A stretch of 10,911 nucleotides of DNA from Chitinophaga pinensis (GTDB lineage Bacteria > Bacteroidota > Bacteroidia > Flavobacteriales > Flavobacteriaceae), in the NCBI GenBank assembly GCA_943324925.2, contig CALPNL020000050.1:1-10911 (forward strand), written 5' to 3'. This document shows, piece after piece, positions 6,048 through 10,911 of this stretch. The notes beneath the pieces were generated by a model that saw only the letters and a program-made list of their open reading frames with translations, did no database searches and had not been told where the DNA came from. Both the position numbers and the translations under genes were made by a program. Positions within the stretch are counted from its first letter, which is position 1. Each line of letters starts with the position of its first letter.

Positions 6048-9000
6048 TTATTGAGTTACCAATTTAAAGGTATTTACTAATCCTCCAGATTTTATCTTAA
6101 CAATCCAAAGTCCATTCTGCATTATAAAAGAAACATCAGAATTAACATTCCATTTTTTAACTAACATTCCTTTAATATCGTAAATTGATATTTCAGAATC
6201 GGATTTTATGTTAGAAATAGCAATGGTATTTTTATAGGCTATTGCTTTTACAATTGTTGTTGGTTGCATCTGATTATTAGACAAAGCTTCATTTGCAATT
6301 AATTGTGGAATTGGATCCCAATTATCATTCCCTTTTGTAAAGTTAAAGGTACTTATTGCAGTTCCGTCAGTTAATGTTGGATTTGTTAAACTTGTTGCCC
6401 AAGTTGCTCTACTAGGGGTATTATTTACGCCCGATAATTCAACAGTCCCATACTCATACATTCCAGCTGAGTTACCGCTTAAAGTGTTTTGCCAACCTAA
6501 AGGTACAATAAGTGATTGACCCACAAATCCAGGACTATCTGAGGTTTCAATCGTGGTGTTAAAAAAAACAACCTCGCTAGTATTTGCAGCCCAAGGGCGA
6601 CCAAAATAACCAGGTTTCGCTTTGTATTGTGATGCTGATTCAACTTGGGGAATAGCACTAGTTACTGTGCATTGGTACATTAAAAATCCCCTGCCACTGG
6701 ATTGTTGTGCTGCCGTAATATAAGCTTGGTCATTTGAGGCATCACTTACATTCATACTTAAATTAGATTTATAAAAAACAGCATTCATTCCCCCAAAAAT
6801 ATAATCAACTGCTCCCATAATATCACCTTTATAAACCACTACCCTAGCTCCTGATCCTCCAAAAAAGGAATCTTGACGACCGACCACTCGACATTTATTA
6901 AGTATCACTTTATCAATATTATTTGGAACAGCAATTGCCGCCGCTCTTTCAACTAATGTTCTACTTTGAACTGCTGTACTACCCGCAACAGTTGGTCTTA
7001 TTCCTGGAGAACCTGAAGTCCACATCACTAAAACGTCTTGCGACTCTTTATTAGAAATATATTGATTGAATGAATTTTCAAAAATAATATCATCGGCCTG
7101 AAATCCATTGGCATTTACAACAACAGTTGCATTCCAATAGGACCCATTAGTGGTTCCACTAACATTTTGATAATTGGTGAACCCATTTTCTCTATTCACA
7201 TTCAATACTTCCTGATTCCATTTTTGATCGTTACCCATACTGAAATAATTGTACCCAACACCGTAATAGGAGGTTATTCTTACCGCCCCAGGAGCGATAT
7301 TGACTCCTTTATCAATTAAATTAGTGTTAGGATTTGCAGCGGCATTTTTTAAAGTAATGTTTTGATCTTTTATTACAATCATCTCCTCATAATTCCCGGA
7401 GTCAATCAAAATGGTTACCCGATCATTATTGGGTCTTATCATATTTGCGACCGCTTGGAGGGCTCCATTAATTGTTTGAAATTGTTTGTTTACACCTACT
7501 GTTAATGTAGGAGCATACTGCAATCTGGTCCCAATTTTAATTTCAGGAAAGTAAGATGTTAATGTAGTTGCCCCCCCAACCAAAATATTTACATAACCCG
7601 AAGTAGTTCCTGTATAACTATAGGTAGCATATTCTAAAATGTTGGTGGAATTTGTTGCCGTGGTAAATGTAGCCCCACCTTCAATTGAAAAATTAGCTGT
7701 AAAATAATAGGCCACTGTAATTGATTCACCCGGGTTAACAGGAACGCGAATTGTTGACCCAGTTTTTGCCGTTAAATGCCCTGAAGCTGGTACAGTAGTG
7801 ATTTGTCCTGCTAAAAGCATTCCTTTATAAGCTGCTGTTGTAGTAGTTGAAATGGTTCTGTCTTCAAATGACCAAACAGTAACTGGCCTAAAAGCCAATG
7901 TTTTGGAAACAGCCGCCCCATTTACCCTTAAATTAGAAACCAATCCTAAATCTACTGGGAAATTATCTAATCCGTTGAAGGATATGGAGTAAGTTCCATT
8001 TCTTAAAGAAATTGGTGAAGTTGCGCTGAAATTATATACATAATTGCTTTCATTCAGATTTGTAAAAGTCAAATTTAAACTAGATAATTGAGTTGGATTT
8101 AAACCAGTTGCATTAATCGTTATTGGAAAAACTGGTTTAAGTGTAAATGCAATATTTGAATTTGTATTTGAGGCCGGAATGGTTATTGTATTTGCCAATA
8201 TTTCGAAATCATTAACTCCTTGAGAAGCTATAGTATATTGGATATTTGGCTCTAATTGAACAGTATAAGTTGAGGTTGTTGTGTTTATAACAGGAACTGG
8301 TACATAAACTCTAGAAACAGTTGGAGTGTAAGTTAAATTCAAGCTTGAAATTGAGGTTCCTAATCCAGTAATACTTCCTGTTACGGTATTTAAATTTACC
8401 GCAATAATTGTTATGTCTTTAGTAGCATTTGGCGTTGTAACTCCAATTGAGCTGTATGTAAGACCGTTACTAATTACAAAACCATTTGCATTCACCAGGC
8501 TTAATTGATAGTTATAACCCACAGGGATTCTTACATTGTAAGCACCCGAAGTAACTATCGACGACCAGGATTTCCCAGCTGCATTTGTATATACAATAGA
8601 ATAGCCGGCCGGTATTCCTGGTGCTTGAGCAACATTAACATTTCCCGAAAGATTAACATAGGTAGCCGCTTTTCTAAAAATTCTATAAAAACTAGCTTTA
8701 GCAGTAGCGTCATAAATTCTATACGCCCCTGCATATTTTGCAACATAATTCACCTCTGTGATACTTCCACTAGTAGCTGTAGTGGGAAGGTTATCTGTTT
8801 GCAAACTTGGATTAGAAACATTAGCAAATGTTAATAATCCAGCGGTATCTCCTCTGGCAATAACTTTTACTTCATCGTCTTCTGCAAGGTTTAAACTTAA
8901 ATACCTAGAACTTGCAATATTTCCAGCCATAGTAGCATTTCCATTACAATAAATTCTCCCATTATGGGTGGTAACACTTGCTATATTTGTATCGTATCTA

Positions 9001-9281
9001 GTAATTAAGGTATTGGTAGTTCTTAATCGATCACTTGTTCCACCTGACCAAGAAAGCGCACCGGCTGTAAAACTCACCGGCATTAAATTAGTAGTACTTA
9101 CACTACCTGGAGTTATTGAAGAAGCATACCATGAGTTGATAATGGTTTCATTTAATAAATTATTATACAGATTAGTGTCTAATTGTGTTGCTCCAAAATC
9201 CCAAACATCAGTCATTTGAGCATTAATTGTTTGAGTATTTAATAAAACTGTAATAAATACTAAATAGAAATACTTTTTCAC
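6048..9281 (-). CDS. Large secreted multidomain pectin methylesterase, carbohydrate esterase family 8, with T9SS sorting domain
   Basis: This enzyme hydrolyses methyl esters of homogalacturonan, giving polygalacturonate for the lyases nearby. I start it at GTG 9281 (1077 residues), which yields a clean signal peptide MKKYFYLVFITVLLNTQ (cut near residue 22) and begins 11 bases after the PL10 stop. A TTG at 9320 would overlap that gene and add a charged leader. Domains in order are a WDF-type beta module (about 25-205), three tandem Ig-like units (about 208-295, 298-385, 387-467), a second WDF-like module (about 468-585) and the CE8 beta-helix (about 592-985). The sorting domain is at about 1008-1077. 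CE8 motifs are GNYEE (629-633), RQDSFF (802-807), GAVDYIFGG (823-831) and FGRPW (893-897). D804, D826 and R895 fit the catalytic residues. The usual QAVAL motif reads RAAAI (779-783). The protein is much longer than single-domain CE8 enzymes of roughly 300-400 residues. Confidence 0.92.
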   Translation of the reverse strand: MKKYFYLVFITVLLNTQTINAQMTDVWDFGATQLDTNLYNNLLNETIINSWYASSITPGSVSTTNLMPVSFTAGALSWSGGTSDRLRTTNTLITRYDTNIASVTTHNGRIYCNGNATMAGNIASSRYLSLNLAEDDEVKVIARGDTAGLLTFANVSNPSLQTDNLPTTATSGSITEVNYVAKYAGAYRIYDATAKASFYRIFRKAATYVNLSGNVNVAQAPGIPAGYSIVYTNAAGKSWSSIVTSGAYNVRIPVGYNYQLSLVNANGFVISNGLTYSSIGVTTPNATKDITIIAVNLNTVTGSITGLGTSISSLNLTYTPTVSRVYVPVPVINTTTSTYTVQLEPNIQYTIASQGVNDFEILANTITIPASNTNSNIAFTLKPVFPITINATGLNPTQLSSLNLTFTNLNESNYVYNFSATSPISLRNGTYSISFNGLDNFPVDLGLVSNLRVNGAAVSKTLAFRPVTVWSFEDRTISTTTTAAYKGMLLAGQITTVPASGHLTAKTGSTIRVPVNPGESITVAYYFTANFSIEGGATFTTATNSTNILEYATYSYTGTTSGYVNILVGGATTLTSYFPEIKIGTRLQYAPTLTVGVNKQFQTINGALQAVANMIRPNNDRVTILIDSGNYEEMIVIKDQNITLKNAAANPNTNLIDKGVNIAPGAVRITSYYGVGYNYFSMGNDQKWNQEVLNVNRENGFTNYQNVSGTTNGSYWNATVVVNANGFQADDIIFENSFNQYISNKESQDVLVMWTSGSPGIRPTVAGSTAVQSRTLVERAAAIAVPNNIDKVILNKCRVVGRQDSFFGGSGARVVVYKGDIMGAVDYIFGGMNAVFYKSNLSMNVSDASNDQAYITAAQQSSGRGFLMYQCTVTSAIPQVESASQYKAKPGYFGRPWAANTSEVVFFNTTIETSDSPGFVGQSLIVPLGWQNTLSGNSAGMYEYGTVELSGVNNTPSRATWATSLTNPTLTDGTAISTFNFTKGNDNWDPIPQLIANEALSNNQMQPTTIVKAIAYKNTIAISNIKSDSEISIYDIKGMLVKKWNVNSDVSFIMQNGLWIVKIKSGGLVNTFKLVTQ

Positions 9282-9292
9282 GTTAATTATTT

Positions 9293-10375
9293 TTAATGAA
9301 TACTTAATTGTTTTCTCCAAACTGGATAAAGTTCTAATACTGCTTTTGCATCATCGGAATACCACGCATATCCGTTTCTTCTTTCAGGACCAATTTCAGC
9401 CAAGGTTGCTTTTCTTATTCCATCTCTATCACAAAAAAAAGGTTCATTGGTATTAATGTCCATGAACCTCGCCCAAAGCGGTTTTCCATCTTTAGTTTCA
9501 ACCACTACTCTGTTCTTTTTCCCGTCTTTGGTTAATTCGGTTGCTAATTTAATGTTGCTAATTTTTGTTTTTTCAAACCATCGAACTGCTCCTTCTACTG
9601 CGGCGATAATTTCTTTATTTGGATTTTCAATCGACATTAATAAAAGTACAATTTTAACCGATTCTTTACCGCTCAAAGATATCAATTCATAAGCTCTTGC
9701 TTTTGCAGGTAAAAGTGATACTTCATCATATTGAGCGCACCAAGAGGTGAGTTCATCATTTTGTTTATATTGCGTTTTTAAAATACAATCAATCCCTTTA
9801 TCAAATGCAATTTTAATTTTATCAATAATTTCTATAGAGGGTTTAATAGAGTAATATCCGGATTGGTTTTTCAACTCTTTGAATATCCACAAAATATTTG
9901 CCATCGAATCGTCATTGTAAGTAATATGGGAATAATATCCTTTCATTAAAGGGTAAAATTGTGGCCAACCCCCATTATCATATTGGGCTTCAAGTAAATA
10001 ATCGATCCCTTTTAGAAATGCTTTTTTGTATCTTTCATCGGGATTTTTTTTATACATTTTAGACAAATAAAGTAGCTCTTGACAAGTAGCTCCATTATCT
10101 GTAGTGCATTCAATTGGATCGTATTTTAAGACCAACAACTTTTGCTTTTCTTCAATAGATAAAGGGTTTTGCATTTGAATATTCTTAGGCCAACCGCCAA
10201 TATCTCTTTGGTACAATAACACATTTTCAGCAATTTCTTTAGCTTCATTTGTCGAAAACCAATTTTCGTCTTTATTTTCAATTATACTTCTCCACGATTT
10301 ATCCTGTACTTGAGCATGAAAGCTAGTAAAAAAGAAAAGCAGTAAACAGTTAAAAACAATTTTAAATATTCTCAT
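9293..10375 (-). CDS. pelA: Pectate lyase, polysaccharide lyase family 10
   Basis: This 360-residue enzyme cleaves polygalacturonate by beta-elimination with an (alpha/alpha) toroid fold. A signal peptide (1-22, ending SFHAQ) is present, but no T9SS sorting domain and no lipobox, so a periplasmic location is most likely (inference). PL10 motifs are QRDIGGWPKN (56-65), TTDNGAT (91-97), NGGWPQFYP (134-142), ITYNDDSM (151-158), WCAQYDEVSLLPAKARAYE (212-230), FMDINTNEPFFCDRDGI (304-320) and ERRNGYAWY (331-339). By order and spacing D93, D155, R227 and R318 probably correspond to the key residues D389, D451, R524 and R610 of Cellvibrio Pel10A (hand alignment). The length suits a single catalytic domain and no motif is broken. 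It starts 8 bases after the probable GH43 gene and the methylesterase begins 11 bases after its stop, so the three are very likely one transcript whose promoter lies right of the window. Confidence 0.93.
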   Translation of the reverse strand: MRIFKIVFNCLLLFFFTSFHAQVQDKSWRSIIENKDENWFSTNEAKEIAENVLLYQRDIGGWPKNIQMQNPLSIEEKQKLLVLKYDPIECTTDNGATCQELLYLSKMYKKNPDERYKKAFLKGIDYLLEAQYDNGGWPQFYPLMKGYYSHITYNDDSMANILWIFKELKNQSGYYSIKPSIEIIDKIKIAFDKGIDCILKTQYKQNDELTSWCAQYDEVSLLPAKARAYELISLSGKESVKIVLLLMSIENPNKEIIAAVEGAVRWFEKTKISNIKLATELTKDGKKNRVVVETKDGKPLWARFMDINTNEPFFCDRDGIRKATLAEIGPERRNGYAWYSDDAKAVLELYPVWRKQLSIH

Positions 10376-10383
10376 TATATTTT

Positions 10384-10911
10384 TTATTTGACAAATCGAA
10401 TCCAGTCGATATTCATGCTTCCCGCATCGTTAATAAATCCATTTCTTAAAGCGACGAAACCTATTTTTGAACCAATCCATTTTCCTTCTTTTGCTTTGAA
10501 TGGCATTCCTATATTTTTGAAGACGCTTCCATCTTCACTGTATTGAAATCGACAAGTTCCATTTGATTCAACTTGAACTTGTAAATAAATTGTATTGGTA
10601 TATAATTGTATCGATTCTGATTCAACTTCCAGCTCTTTTTTATCTGCTTTTTTGCAATTGATTTGAGACACATAAAGTTTACCCCCTGATTGTTTCAATT
10701 TTAGATAGGAATAATCCAATCCCATAACCACCAATCCCACTTCTTCCTCATCCAATCGAGAATTAAATGTAAGCTTTGTCGTTGCAGTAAATTCATCACT
10801 AGGAAATTTTTGCAATAATAGGTTTGGAATATCAAATAAATTAATTGCCTCTTTCGGTTTGGGCATACAATTCAATTGGTAGTAACCAAGAACAGAAGGA
10901 AATCCCCAAGC
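10384..10911 (-). CDS. Probable glycoside hydrolase family 43 protein, C-terminal part only
   Basis: The reading frame is open to the right edge of the window, so only the last 175 residues are seen; the catalytic beta-propeller lies outside. The visible part resembles the concanavalin-A-like beta-sandwich at the C-terminus of GH43 beta-xylosidases and alpha-L-arabinofuranosidases of Bacteroidota. The recognisable pieces are WGFPS near the edge, PNLLLQKFPSDEFTATTKL, GLVVMGLDYSYLKLK, FQYSEDGSVFKNIGMPF, KEGKWIGSKIGF and the ending MNIDWIRFVK. The domain packs against the catalytic domain in known members (family knowledge). No T9SS sorting domain follows, so the enzyme is probably periplasmic or lipid-anchored. 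In a pectin locus the likely substrates are arabinan, galactan or xylose side chains; subfamily and specificity cannot be told from this part. The TTG at 10875 is inside the domain and is not the start. Confidence 0.75.
   Translation of the reverse strand, partial: AWGFPSVLGYYQLNCMPKPKEAINLFDIPNLLLQKFPSDEFTATTKLTFNSRLDEEEVGLVVMGLDYSYLKLKQSGGKLYVSQINCKKADKKELEVESESIQLYTNTIYLQVQVESNGTCRFQYSEDGSVFKNIGMPFKAKEGKWIGSKIGFVALRNGFINDAGSMNIDWIRFVK

Noticed and set aside
8505..9219. Several 60-110 codon frames on the + strand inside the methylesterase gene
   Set aside because: They lie opposite a well-supported coding sequence with intact domains and have no recognisable protein features.
9282..9320. 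TTG 9320 start of the methylesterase, overlapping the PL10 gene
   Set aside because: The extra 13 residues would precede an otherwise standard signal peptide that starts at GTG 9281, just after the PL10 stop.

Overview
The window looks like chromosomal DNA of a Flavobacterium-like member of the Bacteroidota. The evidence is a very AT-rich composition, promoters of the TAnnTTTG type, a tonB-folC gene pair, and several secreted proteins ending in type IX secretion (T9SS) type A sorting domains. No phage, transposase, CRISPR or plasmid gene was seen.

Left part (1-2280), housekeeping: the 3' part of a TonB energy-transducer gene, then folC (folate biosynthesis), then a tRNA-Val(UAC) with its own well-formed promoter and a strong intrinsic terminator.

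Right part (2281-10911), a pectin-degradation locus in two converging arms. On the + strand there is a secreted multidomain family 1 pectate lyase (PL1). On the - strand, read from the right edge, there is the C-terminal part of a probable GH43 glycosidase, a PL10 pectate lyase, a very large CE8 pectin methylesterase, and a small secreted protein of unknown function. The first three - strand genes are closely spaced and probably co-transcribed. The small secreted gene has its own promoter. A terminator usable in both directions lies between the converging arms.

The PL1 gene and the small secreted gene share an identical 27-bp promoter-operator block. It consists of a -7 element followed directly by the perfect palindrome TGTAATCGATTACA, which looks like a LacI-family operator. 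The two genes are therefore predicted to form a small regulon.

Functionally, CE8 would remove methyl esters from homogalacturonan, PL1 would cleave the exposed polygalacturonate outside the cell, PL10 would probably process imported oligomers, and the GH43 enzyme would trim arabinose-, xylose- or galactose-containing side chains. PL1, CE8 and the small protein carry T9SS sorting domains; PL10 and the visible end of the GH43 do not. No susC/susD pair and no regulator gene is visible, so the locus probably continues beyond the right edge. The most interesting item is the small secreted protein: it resembles the non-catalytic modules of its pectinase neighbours and may be a stand-alone pectin-binding protein.
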